Origin: Brachybacterium endophyticum
GTDB lineage: Bacteria > Actinomycetota > Actinomycetes > Actinomycetales > Dermabacteraceae
Assembly: GCF_003130585.1 (NCBI RefSeq)
Contig: NZ_QFKX01000005.1
Span: 248,001-312,000 of the forward strand
DNA length: 64,000 bases
Direction of reading: 5' to 3'
Shown here: positions 19,063-28,379 of the stretch, piece by piece
Position numbering within the stretch: position 1 is the first letter of the stretch
How the letters are laid out: every line of letters begins with the position of its first letter
The notes under the pieces: generated by a model
Told to the model about the DNA's origin: nothing
Database searches by the model: none
Seen by the model: the letters and a program-made list of their open reading frames with translations, nothing else
Made by a program: the position numbers and the translations under genes

Positions 19063-19689
19063 TCAGCGCCAGCCGTGCACGCGCCCGGTCTCGGCGACGA
19101 CCGTCTCGAAGCGCGAGCGGTCGATGCTCGCACCCTCGCGTCGCACGGCGGAGGCGGGCAGCCGCAGCAGCCGGTCCACCCGCACCTCGGAGGGGCGCTG
19201 CTCGCGGTCCCACGCGCCGGTCCCGATGTCGACGTAGGTGGAGCCGTGGGCATCGGTGTGGGTGCCACTGCCGCGATCGCGCGAGGTGAGCATCAGGCCG
19301 ATGACGACCTGGCCGGACCCGTCGTGCCCTCCGACCGCGGCGTCCTCGAGGGCGAGGACCAGGACGGGCCGGTCCTTGCCCTTGCCCATGTCCTCCTCGA
19401 AGGGGACCCAGCCCCAGACGATCTCGCCGGGGTCGGCGTCACCGTCCGCGCTGGGGGAGTACGAGATGCTCGGCGCGGGCGAGGAGGAGCGGTCGGCGAG
19501 CGCGGCATGGCCGCCGGCCTCGCGCGAGGAGCGTCCGTCGGCCGGGGCATCGCCGGCGCGGGCGCCGCGGTCCTGCCTGCCCTGGATCGCCTCGACCGCG
19601 CTGCGACCCAGGTCGCGGGCTGCGCGACGGGCGGTGCGGGACCGCGCGAGACGGGTGAGGATCGAGCCGAGCTGTGAGCCGAGGGCCAT
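19063..19689 (-). CDS. PemK/MazF-fold protein with long N-terminal extension, no partner
   Basis: 208 residues. Residues about 85-208 resemble the PemK/MazF fold: GEIVWGWVPFEEDMGKGKDRPVLVL, where the Arg-Pro-Val pattern is typical, then VVIGLMLTSRD and the segment SEVRVDRLLRLPASAV. The first 85 residues are basic, then Ser/Ala/Gly-rich, and match nothing I know. MazF toxins are about 110 residues and usually follow an antitoxin gene; none is visible here. Similar orphan proteins are common in Actinobacteria and may not be toxins. ATG 19689 is chosen; an upstream in-frame start at 19809 would overlap the divergent promoter. Confidence 0.72.
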   Translation of the reverse strand: MALGSQLGSILTRLARSRTARRAARDLGRSAVEAIQGRQDRGARAGDAPADGRSSREAGGHAALADRSSSPAPSISYSPSADGDADPGEIVWGWVPFEEDMGKGKDRPVLVLALEDAAVGGHDGSGQVVIGLMLTSRDRGSGTHTDAHGSTYVDIGTGAWDREQRPSEVRVDRLLRLPASAVRREGASIDRSRFETVVAETGRVHGWR

Positions 19690-19784
19690 GCGGGGAACTC
19701 CGGGGTCGGGATCGGTGAGGGGGCGGATGCTGCCCTGTCGCGCCGGAACGGTGGTCGGGACCTGCTTCGCGCCGAGCACCATGG

Positions 19785-19790
19785 TAGACA
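19785..19790 (+). promoter_or_regulatory. Possible -10 box of the ATP-grasp operon
   Basis: TAGACA, 6 bases before the ATG at 19797. It departs from TANNNT in the last base, so it is a weaker case than the others in the window. Confidence 0.3.
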
Positions 19791-19796
19791 GAGCGC

Positions 19797-21569
19797 ATGT
19801 CCAGCACACCCCTGTTCTCGAGCTACCAGGGCTCGACCGGCACGGACGAGATGTTCGACGCCGACGGAGGAGCCCGCGACAGCTGTGCCTTCCTCGCCGA
19901 TGCGCTCACCACGCTCGGGGAGGAGGAGTTCCGCGTCCGCGCCGAATCCCTGGCACGCGCCTACCTCGACCAGGGCATCACCTTCGACTACGCGGGGGAG
20001 GAGCGACCCTTCCCGATCGATCCGATCCCGCGCGTGATCGACGCCGAGGAATGGTCGATGGTCTCGAGCGGCGTCGCCCAGAGGGTGCGTGCCCTCGAGC
20101 ATCTGCTCGACGACGTCTACACCGACCGTCGTGTCGTCGCCGACGGTGTGCTGCCCGCCGAGCTCGTGGAGTCCTCGACCTACGTGGTCGAGGCGATGCG
20201 CGGCTACCGTCCGCCCAACGGTGTGCGCGTGCACATCTCGGGCATCGACCTGGTGCGCGACGGTTCCGGGGGGTTCCGGGTGCTGGAGGACAACGCGCGA
20301 ACGCCCAGCGGTGTCAGCTACGTGCTCTCCAATCGCCGGGCGATGGCCCGCACCTTCCCCGAGCTCTTCAGCCAGCAGCCCGTGCGCCGGGTCGACGAGT
20401 ACCCCGGGCGGCTGCTGCAGACCCTGCGCGCGGCTGCACCGGAGGACACCGAGGGGGAGCCCACCGTCGTCGTGCTCACCCCGGGACGGTTCAACAGCGC
20501 CTACTTCGAGCACTCCTTGCTGGCCCGCACCATGGGCGTCGAGCTCGTCGAGGGACCCGACCTCGTGGTCTCCCATGACCGCGTCTACATGCGCACCACC
20601 GCCGGGCTGCGCCGCGTCGACGTGATCTACAAGCGCACCGACGACGACTTCCTGGACCCGGAGGTGTTCCGTCCCGACAGCATGCTGGGGGTCCCCGGCA
20701 TCGTGCGGGCGATCCTGGCGGGCAACGTCGTGGTCGCCAATGCGATCGGCAACGGCGTGGCCGACGACAAGCTGACGTACACCTACATGCCGGACCTGAT
20801 CCGCTATTACCTGGCAGAGGACCCGATCCTGCCCAACGTCGACACCTGGCGGCTGGAGGATCCGAGCTCCCGCGAGGAGGTCCTGGACCGGCTCGACGAG
20901 CTCGTGGTCAAGCCCGTGGACGGCTCCGGGGGCAAGGGCATCGTCATCGGTCCCTCGGCGTCCGCGACCGAGCTCGACGAGCTGCGGGTGAGACTGCAGA
21001 AGGACCCGCGCGGCTGGATCGCCCAGCCCGTCGTCCAGCTCTCGACGATCCCCACCCTGGTCGAGGAGGGGCCCGAACCGCGCCACGTCGACCTGCGCCC
21101 CTTCGCCCTGAACTCCGGCGACGACGTCTGGGTGCTGCCCGGCGGACTGACCCGGGTGGCCCTGCCCAAGGGCGAGATGGTCGTGAACTCCTCGCGCGGT
21201 GGCGGCTCCAAGGACACCTTCGTGCTGTCCTCCCGCGGTCGCCCGACCCAGGGTGGGGGAGCCGTCACCCAGGGTCAGTCACAGAGCACGGACTCGTCCC
21301 GCTCGGAACAGGGGTCCGAGGACCTCGAACCGGTCGAGGGCGAGCAGGAACCCTCGTTCACGGCACGGGAGCGGGAGCGGAGCGAGCCCGCCACGGCCAC
21401 CGCCGCGATCCCGATCCTCGACGAGGACGAGCTGCAGGAGCTCGAGGAGGAGCAGGGAACGCCGGACGAGCCGGGCACGTCGGAGGAGCCGGACTCGCCG
21501 GAGGGGCCGCAGTGCGCGGACGGCCAGGACACCGGGACCGAGCAGGAGGCACGTCGCCATGCTGAGTAG
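19797..21569 (+). CDS. Circularly permuted type 2 ATP-grasp protein
   Basis: 590 residues. The core (about 15-480) matches the COG2308 / DUF404-DUF407 family: FDADGGARDSCAFLAD near the start, MRGYRPPNGVRVHISGIDL, VLEDNARTPSGVSYVL, VIYKRTDDDF, VVANAIGNGVADDK and the ATP-binding DELVVKPVDGSGGKG. The family is thought to form amide bonds with ATP; its substrate is unknown. The last 110 residues or so are a Glu/Asp/Ser/Pro-rich tail, beyond the usual end of the family. The stop overlaps the alpha-E gene by 11 bases, so the two are translated together. The transglutaminase and protease genes often found with this pair are not here. Confidence 0.88.
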   Translation: MSSTPLFSSYQGSTGTDEMFDADGGARDSCAFLADALTTLGEEEFRVRAESLARAYLDQGITFDYAGEERPFPIDPIPRVIDAEEWSMVSSGVAQRVRALEHLLDDVYTDRRVVADGVLPAELVESSTYVVEAMRGYRPPNGVRVHISGIDLVRDGSGGFRVLEDNARTPSGVSYVLSNRRAMARTFPELFSQQPVRRVDEYPGRLLQTLRAAAPEDTEGEPTVVVLTPGRFNSAYFEHSLLARTMGVELVEGPDLVVSHDRVYMRTTAGLRRVDVIYKRTDDDFLDPEVFRPDSMLGVPGIVRAILAGNVVVANAIGNGVADDKLTYTYMPDLIRYYLAEDPILPNVDTWRLEDPSSREEVLDRLDELVVKPVDGSGGKGIVIGPSASATELDELRVRLQKDPRGWIAQPVVQLSTIPTLVEEGPEPRHVDLRPFALNSGDDVWVLPGGLTRVALPKGEMVVNSSRGGGSKDTFVLSSRGRPTQGGGAVTQGQSQSTDSSRSEQGSEDLEPVEGEQEPSFTARERERSEPATATAAIPILDEDELQELEEEQGTPDEPGTSEEPDSPEGPQCADGQDTGTEQEARRHAE

Positions 21570-22485
21570 GATCGCCGACTCCCTGTTCTGGATCGGCCGG
21601 TACGTGGAGAGGGCCGACCAGACCGCACGCATCCTCGAGGTGAACCTCGAGGCCATCATGGAGGACACCGGCTCCGAGCGCGGCCCCCGCTGCGCCGAGG
21701 TGATGAGGATCTTCGGTGCCGCCCACGAGGAGGACCAGGACCTCTCGGTGCAGGCCGTGCTCGACGAGCTCGCGATCGACCGCGGGAACCCGTCCTCGAT
21801 CGCCGGGGCGCTGAAGGTCGCGCGGGAGAACGCGCGGGGCGCCCGCGAGGTGCTGCCCACCGAGGTCTGGGAGTCCCTGAACACCACCACCCTCGAGCTG
21901 CCGCGCAGCCTGCGGCCCGCTCGCATGCACCGTTTCTTCCAGACCACGAAGGACCGCTGCGCGGTGGTGACCGGCCTGGTGGACGCCTCCCTGCCCCGGG
22001 ACGAGGCCTGGCTGTTCCTGCGCCTGGGGCAGCAGCTCGAGCGCATCGACATGTTCTCGAGGATCCTGCAGTCCCACGACCCCACGGACACCACTGGCGC
22101 CACCACCATCATGCTGCTGCGATCGTGCAGCGCCGACGAGGCCTACATCCGTTCCTTCCGCGGCCAGGTGCGCGTCGACGACGCCGTCGCGTTCCTGCTG
22201 CTGGACCGGATCTTCCCGCGCTCGATCGCGCACTGCCTGCTGCAGGCCGACGAGGCCCTCGAGGTGCTCGGGAAGCTCCACGGTCAGACCTTCGACCGCT
22301 TCGGCACCGAGGACGCCGCCCGCCGCATCGTCGGCCGCATCGAGGCGAGCCTGCGGTTCCGGCCCCTCGCGGATGTCATGGAGGACTTCGAGAGGGAGAT
22401 GGAGCAGGTCCAGATCGCCGCCTCGGCGGCCTCGCGGGCGATCGACGCCCAGTACTTCGATCCCGACCTGCCGCCGGGGGCCTGA
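21559..22485 (+). CDS. Alpha-E domain protein (COG2307, DUF403)
   Basis: 308 residues, all-helical, usual length. It opens with MLSRIADSLFWIGRYVERAD, the signature start of the family, and continues with LPTEVWESLN and HRFFQTTKDRC. It always travels with the circularly permuted ATP-grasp enzyme and is thought to work with it in making an unknown peptide or amide. ATG 21559 lies inside the end of the ATP-grasp gene. A small hairpin follows the stop. Confidence 0.88.
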   Translation: MLSRIADSLFWIGRYVERADQTARILEVNLEAIMEDTGSERGPRCAEVMRIFGAAHEEDQDLSVQAVLDELAIDRGNPSSIAGALKVARENARGAREVLPTEVWESLNTTTLELPRSLRPARMHRFFQTTKDRCAVVTGLVDASLPRDEAWLFLRLGQQLERIDMFSRILQSHDPTDTTGATTIMLLRSCSADEAYIRSFRGQVRVDDAVAFLLLDRIFPRSIAHCLLQADEALEVLGKLHGQTFDRFGTEDAARRIVGRIEASLRFRPLADVMEDFEREMEQVQIAASAASRAIDAQYFDPDLPPGA

Positions 22486-22491
22486 GCGCGA

Positions 22492-22523
22492 GGCCGCCGA
22501 CGCCGTACGTGAGATCGGCGGCC
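22492..22523 (+). terminator. Hairpin after the alpha-E gene
   Basis: 9-bp stem (GGCCGCCGA at 22492-22500 with its complement at 22515-22523) and a 14-base loop, 6 bases after the stop. A modest candidate terminator. Confidence 0.4.
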
Positions 22524-22624
22524 CGCTGTCCGGGGGTGGCGTCGGCCCGTGAGACCATGGGATGACGTCCCGGGGCCCCGCGCGCCCCGGGCTCGACCCC
22601 ACTCAGAGCGCGACGGAAGGACGG

Positions 22625-24517
22625 ATGCCGGTGACCCCGAGGATTACCGCCGAGGAGGCGCGCGACATCCAGCCCGCCTCGACGCCCTCGCAGTGCATCC
22701 GGAACTTCTGCATCATCGCGCACATCGATCACGGCAAGTCGACGCTCGCGGATCGGATGCTGCAGCTGACGGGCGTGGTCGAGGAGCGCGCGATGCGTGC
22801 CCAGTACCTCGACCGCATGGACATCGAGCGTGAGCGTGGGATCACCGTCAAGAGCCAGGCCGTCCGCATGCCCTGGCAGGTCGACGGCGAGAACTTCGCG
22901 CTGAACATGATCGACACCCCCGGGCACGTCGACTTCACCTACGAGGTCTCGCGCTCGCTCGCCGCCTGTGAGGGCGCGATCCTGCTGGTCGACGCCGCCC
23001 AGGGCATCGAAGCCCAGACGCTGGCGAACCTGTACCTGGCGATGGAGAACGACCTCACCATCATCCCGGTGCTCAACAAGATCGACCTGCCCGGTGCCGA
23101 GCCCGAGAAGTACGCCGCCGAGATCGGCCAGCTCGTCGGAGTCGAGCCCGACGAGGTGCTGCGGGTCTCCGGGAAGACCGGCATGGGCGTCCCCGAGCTC
23201 CTCGACCACGTGGTGCGCACCCTGCCGGCGCCCACCGGCGATGCCGACGGTCCCTGCCGGGCGATGATCTTCGACTCCGTCTACGACACCTATCGCGGTG
23301 TCGTCACCTACGTGCGCGTCTTCGACGGCGAGCTCTCCGCCCGCGAGCGCATCGAGATGCTCTCGACCGGGGCCGAGCACGATCTGCTCGAGCTCGGCGT
23401 CATCTCGCCCGAGCCGATCCCCACCAAGGGGCTGGGCCCCGGCGAGGTCGGGTACCTGATCACCGGCGTGAAGGACGTGCGCCAGTCCAAGGTCGGCGAC
23501 ACCGTCACCTCGTCCCGCCGCGGCGCCGACGAGCCGCTGCCCGGCTACGACGAGCCCAAGCCGATGGTCTACTCGGGCCTGTTCCCCATCGACGGCTCCG
23601 ACTACCCGGTGCTGCGTGACGCCCTGGACAAGCTCAAGCTCAACGATGCCGCCCTGAACTACGAGCCCGAGACCTCCACGGCGCTCGGCTTCGGCTTCCG
23701 CGTGGGCTTCCTGGGCCTGCTGCACCTCGAGATCATCCGCGAGCGGCTCGAGCGCGAGTTCGACCTCGACCTGATCGCGACCGCCCCCAGCGTGATCTAC
23801 AAGCTCACCATGGAGGACGGCACGGAGGTCGACGTCCTGAACCCCTCGGACTTCCCCGAGGGCAAGGTGCGCGAGATCCGCGAGCCCATCACCCGTGCGA
23901 CCCTGCTCGCCCCGAGCGAGTTCATCGGCGCGATCATGGACCTGTGCCAGTCCAAGCGCGGCAACCTCCAGGGCATGGACTACCTCAGCGAGGACCGGGT
24001 CGAGCTGCGCTACACCCTGCCGCTCGCCGAGATCGTCTTCGACTTCTTCGACCAGCTGAAGTCCCGCACCAAGGGCTATGCCTCGCTGGACTACGACGTC
24101 GAGGGCGAACAGGCCGCGGACCTGGTCAAGGTCGACATGCTCCTGCAGGGCGAGCCGGTCGACGCCTTCAGCGCGGTCGTCCACCGGGACCAGGCGTACC
24201 ACTACGGCGTCCAGATGGCCGGCAAGCTCAAGAACCTGATCCCGCGCCAGCAGTTCGAGGTGCCGATCCAGGCCGCGATCGGTTCGCGCATCATCGCCCG
24301 CGAGAACATCCGTGCGATCCGCAAGGACGTGCTCTCCAAGTGCTACGGCGGCGACATCTCCCGTAAGCGCAAGCTGCTCGAGAAGCAGAAGGAGGGCAAG
24401 AAGCGCATGAAGAACATCGGGTCCGTGGAGGTCCCGCAGGAGGCCTTCATCGCCGCGCTCTCCTCCGACGGCGGCGGCGACTCGGGCGACAAGGGCAAGG
24501 ACTCGAAGAAGAAGTGA
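22625..24517 (+). CDS. lepA: Elongation factor 4 (LepA)
   Basis: 630 residues. The GTPase domain has the P-loop [11 protein letters not shown] near residue 35, switch [10 protein letters not shown] and NKIDLPGA. It is followed by EF-G-like domains and the LepA-specific C-terminal domain ending in Lys-rich [18 protein letters not shown]. LepA is a ribosome-binding translational GTPase linked to 30S assembly and initiation. ATG 22625 is preferred (GAAGGACGG upstream); ATG 22562 would add 21 unconserved residues. The stop overlaps hemW by 4 bases. Confidence 0.95.
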   Translation: MPVTPRITAEEARDIQPASTPSQCIRNFCIIAHIDHGKSTLADRMLQLTGVVEERAMRAQYLDRMDIERERGITVKSQAVRMPWQVDGENFALNMIDTPGHVDFTYEVSRSLAACEGAILLVDAAQGIEAQTLANLYLAMENDLTIIPVLNKIDLPGAEPEKYAAEIGQLVGVEPDEVLRVSGKTGMGVPELLDHVVRTLPAPTGDADGPCRAMIFDSVYDTYRGVVTYVRVFDGELSARERIEMLSTGAEHDLLELGVISPEPIPTKGLGPGEVGYLITGVKDVRQSKVGDTVTSSRRGADEPLPGYDEPKPMVYSGLFPIDGSDYPVLRDALDKLKLNDAALNYEPETSTALGFGFRVGFLGLLHLEIIRERLEREFDLDLIATAPSVIYKLTMEDGTEVDVLNPSDFPEGKVREIREPITRATLLAPSEFIGAIMDLCQSKRGNLQGMDYLSEDRVELRYTLPLAEIVFDFFDQLKSRTKGYASLDYDVEGEQAADLVKVDMLLQGEPVDAFSAVVHRDQAYHYGVQMAGKLKNLIPRQQFEVPIQAAIGSRIIARENIRAIRKDVLSKCYGGDISRKRKLLEKQKEGKKRMKNIGSVEVPQEAFIAALSSDGGGDSGDKGKDSKKK

Positions 24518-25713
24518 GCGCGGTGGCCCCCGCAGCCGCGCCGACCGCGGGCGGTCACGTGGGCTCCCGAGACCTCTCGGTCTACATCCACGTGCCGTTC
24601 TGCGCGGTGCGCTGCGGGTACTGCGACTTCAACACGTACACGGCGACCGAGCTCGGCGGCGGAGGATCCCAGCGCGAGTACCCCGCCAACGCCATGCGCG
24701 AGATGGACCTGACCGTGGCCGACGACGCCGCCCACGGCGTCACCTACGACCGCGTCTCCACCGTCTTCTTCGGCGGCGGCACCCCGACCCTGCTGCCGGC
24801 CGACGACCTGGTGGCGATGCTCGGGCACCTGCGCTCGCTCGTGCCCTTCGCCGAGGACGTCGAGGTCACCACCGAGGCGAACCCCGACTCCGTCACCCCC
24901 GAGTCGCTGCGCACCCTCGTGGACGGCGGCGTCACCCGGGTCTCGTTCGGGATGCAGTCCGCGGTCCGCTCGGTCCTGGCCACGCTCGACCGCACCCACG
25001 ATCCCGAGCGCGTGCCGCAGGCCGTCGCCTGGGCGCGCGAGGCCGGGCTCTCGGTGAGCCTCGACCTGATCTACGGCACGCCGGGGGAGACGCTCGAGGA
25101 CGTCGAGACCTCCGTGCGCTCCGCTCTCGCCTGCGGGGTCGACCATCTCTCCACCTACTCGCTGATCATCGAGGGCAACACCGCCATGGCCCGGCGGCTG
25201 CGACACGGCGAGATCGCGGCTCCGGACCCCGACGACATGGCCGACAAGTACGAGATGATCGACGACCTCGCCGTGGCGGACGGGCTGGGCTGGTACGAGG
25301 TCTCGAACTTCGCGCGCACGCCCGAGCAGCGCTGCCGCCACAACCTCGCCTACTGGCGGGGCGCGGACTGGTGGGGGATCGGGCCGGGGGCGCACCGCCA
25401 TCGCCGCGGCATGAGGGCCTGGAACGTCAAGCATCCCAGTCGCTACGCCGGGCTCCTCGCCCGCGACGAGCTGCCCGTCCAGGAGTCCGAGCAGCTCAGC
25501 GAGCACGATCGCCTCCTCGAGCGGATCATGCTGGAGCTGCGGATCGTGGACGGCCTCGCCGTCGCGGAGATCCCGGAGCAGACCCGCGGCATGCTCGCTG
25601 TGCACCGCGACCGCGGACACCTCGATGCGACGGCGCTCGCCGATGGCCGGGCGGTGCTCACGCGGGAGGGACGTCTGCTGGCGGACGCCGTGATCCGCGA
25701 TCTGGTGCCCTGA
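24514..25713 (+). CDS. hemW: Radical SAM heme chaperone HemW
   Basis: 399 residues. The radical SAM cluster motif is CxxxCxxC at Cys30, Cys34 and Cys37 ([11 protein letters not shown]), the form seen in HemW and HemN relatives. [11 protein letters not shown] and VSFGMQS are the next conserved blocks, and the C-terminal HemN domain is present. It was long named HemN, but HemW proteins insert heme and lack coproporphyrinogen oxidase activity. Start GTG 24514 overlaps the lepA stop; lepA-hemW is a standard bacterial pair. Confidence 0.92.
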   Translation: MSAVAPAAAPTAGGHVGSRDLSVYIHVPFCAVRCGYCDFNTYTATELGGGGSQREYPANAMREMDLTVADDAAHGVTYDRVSTVFFGGGTPTLLPADDLVAMLGHLRSLVPFAEDVEVTTEANPDSVTPESLRTLVDGGVTRVSFGMQSAVRSVLATLDRTHDPERVPQAVAWAREAGLSVSLDLIYGTPGETLEDVETSVRSALACGVDHLSTYSLIIEGNTAMARRLRHGEIAAPDPDDMADKYEMIDDLAVADGLGWYEVSNFARTPEQRCRHNLAYWRGADWWGIGPGAHRHRRGMRAWNVKHPSRYAGLLARDELPVQESEQLSEHDRLLERIMLELRIVDGLAVAEIPEQTRGMLAVHRDRGHLDATALADGRAVLTREGRLLADAVIRDLVP

Positions 25714-25741
25714 GCATCCACGGCGGTGCCACACTGGCGCC

Positions 25742-26113
25742 ATGAGCAAGCCGACCACGGTGCGCGAGTACTTCGAGCAGCTGCCCGATCCCGCACGGGA
25801 GACGGCGACTCGGATACGCGAGCTCGCCCGGGAGACGGTCCCCGACGCCGAGGAACAGCTGAAGTGGGGCAACCCCGCCTGGGTGCACCCCGGGACCATG
25901 ATCCTGTTCGTGCTCAGCACGCACGCCCGGCACGCCAACGCCGTCTTCACCCCCAGCACCCGCGAGGCCTTCGCCGAGCGTCTCACCGGGTTCGAGACCG
26001 GCAAGGGCAGCGTCAAGTTGCCCTACGACGCCCCGGTCCCCACGGACCTGCTGCGCGAGATGATGCTCTACCGCCTTCGCGAGTACGAGGATGACGGGGT
26101 GACCTGGAGGTGA
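25742..26113 (+). CDS. DUF1801 (YdhG-like) protein
   Basis: 123 residues with the DUF1801 pattern: VREYFEQLPDPAR at the start, LKWGNPAWV in the middle, and KLPYDAPVPTDLLREMM near the end. Small soluble protein, function not known. It begins 28 bases after hemW and ends before a strong hairpin, so it may be the last gene of the lepA transcript. A second, diverged DUF1801 protein is at 41480. Confidence 0.82.
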   Translation: MSKPTTVREYFEQLPDPARETATRIRELARETVPDAEEQLKWGNPAWVHPGTMILFVLSTHARHANAVFTPSTREAFAERLTGFETGKGSVKLPYDAPVPTDLLREMMLYRLREYEDDGVTWR

Positions 26114-26163
26114 CGGCGGCCCCTGGGCCGAGCGCTGTCGGGAGCGCTGCGGTCGCGCATGCA

Positions 26164-26197
26164 CGAGGCCCCGGATCCGAGCGGATCCGGGGCCTCG
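26164..26197. terminator. Terminator between the DUF1801 and DUF4870 genes
   Basis: Perfect 16-bp stem (CGAGGCCCCGGATCCG and its complement) with a 2-base centre, followed by CACCTTTT on the + strand. It lies between convergent genes. Confidence 0.8.
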
Positions 26198-26237
26198 CAC
26201 CTTTTGCGGCGACGTGCGCCGGTGACCTCGCGTCAGC

Positions 26238-27197
26238 TCACTTCACGAAGCGGATGTTCAGCGGGTAGTTCCACCACTGGCGATCGTTCGCCTTCACCGC
26301 GCCGATGATCGCGAAGATGATGTGCAGCAGGGGCGGGATCCCGACGAGCGGGAAGAGGACGCTGCCGAACCCGAGAGTGATCACGGCGAAGATTCCCAGG
26401 ACGATCCACAGGACGATGGAGGCGATGACAACGGCGATCGCCGCATTGAGCGCCTCTGCGGCGTTGTAGCGGACGAAGCGGTTGCGGTCCTTGTAGACCA
26501 GGAAGATGACCAGCGGGCCGAGCCAGCCGAGGAATCCGAGGCCGATCAGGTTGCCGACGATGGAAGCCACCTGGGCCAGGATCGACCAGAGCTTCACGTC
26601 CGGCTCGCTGACCGGCTGTCCGGTCATGGCCACGGGGGAGACGCCCTTGATGTGGGGCGGGGGAGTGTTCGACCAGTCGCCCGACGGAGCCGCCCCGGGC
26701 GCCTGCTGGTAGCCGCCCTGCTGCTGGTATCCGCGCTGCTGCTGGTATCCACCGGGCTGCTGGTTCCCACCGGGCTGCTGAGCGGAACCCTGGTCCTGGG
26801 CGCCGCCCGGATACTGGTAACCGCCCGGCCGGGCGCCGCCGGCCTGTTGGTGAGGACCGTCCTGACCTGCGCCGTACTGCTGGTATCCGCCCTGGTCAGC
26901 GGGAGAACCCTGGCCATAGGGCGCGGACGGGTCCTGGGCAGTGCTCTGCTGGGACGACGAGCTCGCGCCATCCCCCGAGGGGCGCGGTGCCGAGAACTCG
27001 TTCTCGATCGAGCCGGAGCCGGGGGCGCTGCTGGAGCCGGATGCCGCCACGGATCCGTCGGCTGCGGACGTGCCCTCAGGGGATCGGGCGGCGCCGGGCT
27101 GCGGGGAGAGGCCCTCCCCGTCGCTGTGCTGGGCCCAGCTGTCCTTGCCGTCGGGCCGGGGGCCGTAGGGGTCGACGGGGTCGGTGTTCTCACTCAT
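26238..27197 (-). CDS. DUF4870 membrane protein with Gln/Gly/Tyr-rich N-terminus
   Basis: 319 residues. Residues 1-200 are low complexity: acidic and Ser-rich first, then repeats of GGYQ/QQ type. The last 110 residues are the DUF4870 domain, three to four membrane helices with LVYKDRNRFVRYNAAEALN and a final ANDRQWWNYPLNIRFV. ATG 27197 follows GAGGAGCGACC. Function unknown. A long disordered Q/G/Y tail on a small membrane domain is frequent in Actinobacteria and may serve protein interaction. Confidence 0.85.
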   Translation of the reverse strand: MSENTDPVDPYGPRPDGKDSWAQHSDGEGLSPQPGAARSPEGTSAADGSVAASGSSSAPGSGSIENEFSAPRPSGDGASSSSQQSTAQDPSAPYGQGSPADQGGYQQYGAGQDGPHQQAGGARPGGYQYPGGAQDQGSAQQPGGNQQPGGYQQQRGYQQQGGYQQAPGAAPSGDWSNTPPPHIKGVSPVAMTGQPVSEPDVKLWSILAQVASIVGNLIGLGFLGWLGPLVIFLVYKDRNRFVRYNAAEALNAAIAVVIASIVLWIVLGIFAVITLGFGSVLFPLVGIPPLLHIIFAIIGAVKANDRQWWNYPLNIRFVK

Positions 27198-27342
27198 CAG
27201 GTCGCTCCTCGTCCGTGTGGTCCGCGACCCCACGTCATGTGCGGGCGCTGCGGGTGGTCCGTACGACACGACAGTACCGGGACGGAAGCGCTCGCGCGCG
27301 GGGGAGAGCCTGTGCAGCTACCGGGGGAAGACCCCCAGGGGA

Positions 27343-28233
27343 CTACGACTCCGTGGTCACCCAGTCGATGAGCTCCTCGATCCGTCCCGAGAGGGTCGGC
27401 TCGACGTCGGCGTAGGAACGGACCGTCGACAGGATCCGCTGCCAGCCCTGGGCGATGTCGGCCTGCTCGGCGTGCGGCCAGCCGAGGGCCCGCAGGGTGC
27501 CCACCTTGATGTCGGTGCCGCGCGGCACGTGCGGCCATTCCTGCAGACCCACGCGGGCGGGCCGCACGGCCTGCCAGACGTCGACGTAGGGGTGGCCGAG
27601 GATGAGCACGTTCCCGGCGGCGCCGGGCAGACGCATGGTCTCCTCCGCCAGGCGTGTCTCCTTCGACCCCTTCACGAGGTGGTCGACGAGGACGCCCAGC
27701 CGCCTGTCGGGCCCGGGGGCGAAGTCGCGCACCCGCTCGGCGAGGTTGTCGGCGCCGTCGAGCATCTCGACCACCACGCCCTCGATGCGCAGGTCGTGCC
27801 CCCAGACCTTCTGGACGAGCTCGGCGTCGTGCTTGCCCTCGACCCAGATCCGGGAGGCGCGGGCCGTCCGTGCGCGAGCCCCCTGCACGTAGACCGACCC
27901 CGATGCCGAGCGCTGACGCGCAGGCGCGGGCGCGGCGCTGCGCTGCGGCGGCAGGAGACGCACCGGTCGCCCGTCGATCATGAACCCCGGGCCCATCGGG
28001 AAGCCGCGCCGGCGGCCCTTGGCGTCCTCGAGCTCGACGACGAGCTCCCCGGCGATCTTCTCCAGGCGCACGATGGCACCGGTGAAGCCGGTCGCGGCCT
28101 CCTCGACGACGAGGTCGCGGGTGGCGGGGACGTCTGTGACCTGCGGTGCGCGGCGGTGGTGCGCGGGCGCGGGCGAGGACAGGACGTCCTGGCCGTAGCG
28201 GTCGGGGAAGGATCGCGGTGACACGGCCGACAC
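27343..28233 (-). CDS. DUF3097 family protein
   Basis: About 296 residues, cytosolic, found mainly in Actinobacteria. Visible blocks are GPGFMIDGRPVRLLPP, RIWVEGKHDAELVQKVWG and GNVLILGHPYVDVWQAVRP. The WVEGKHDAELV block resembles a Toprim-like core (Glu followed by an Asp-containing strand), which would suit nucleic acid work, but this is only a hint. Starts at GTG 28233 or GTG 28224 are both possible. It is divergent from hrcA across the CIRCE operator, and its 3' end faces the DUF4870 gene on the same strand. Confidence 0.78.
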   Translation of the reverse strand: MSAVSPRSFPDRYGQDVLSSPAPAHHRRAPQVTDVPATRDLVVEEAATGFTGAIVRLEKIAGELVVELEDAKGRRRGFPMGPGFMIDGRPVRLLPPQRSAAPAPARQRSASGSVYVQGARARTARASRIWVEGKHDAELVQKVWGHDLRIEGVVVEMLDGADNLAERVRDFAPGPDRRLGVLVDHLVKGSKETRLAEETMRLPGAAGNVLILGHPYVDVWQAVRPARVGLQEWPHVPRGTDIKVGTLRALGWPHAEQADIAQGWQRILSTVRSYADVEPTLSGRIEELIDWVTTES

Positions 28234-28257
28234 CGTACACCGGTGGCGAACACCTCC

Positions 28258-28286
28258 CTGTGAACCCCGGCCCCGGCGCGTAGGAT
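28258..28286 (+). promoter_or_regulatory. Candidate hrcA promoter
   Basis: TAGGAT at 28281-28286 is a good -10 box; TGTGAA at 28259-28264 is a weak -35 with a 16-base spacer. The -10 abuts the CIRCE operator, so bound HrcA would block it. The mRNA leader would be about 85-90 bases. Confidence 0.5.
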
Positions 28287-28312
28287 TGGCACTCGGAAGC
28301 CAACAGTGCCAG
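28286..28312. promoter_or_regulatory. CIRCE operator of hrcA-dnaJ
   Basis: Left arm TTGGCACTC (28286-28294), nine-base spacer, right arm CAGTGCCAG (28304-28312). The left arm differs from the consensus TTAGCACTC in one base; the core GGCACT/AGTGCC is intact and arm complementarity is 7 of 9. This is the HrcA binding site, here in front of hrcA itself, giving autoregulation and heat induction. Confidence 0.8.
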
Positions 28313-28379
28313 CGTGTCGGTGGCCCGGCGCGCTCGAGGGCACGCACGGGCCGGAGGAGCAGCAGCAGGAGGTGAGTAG

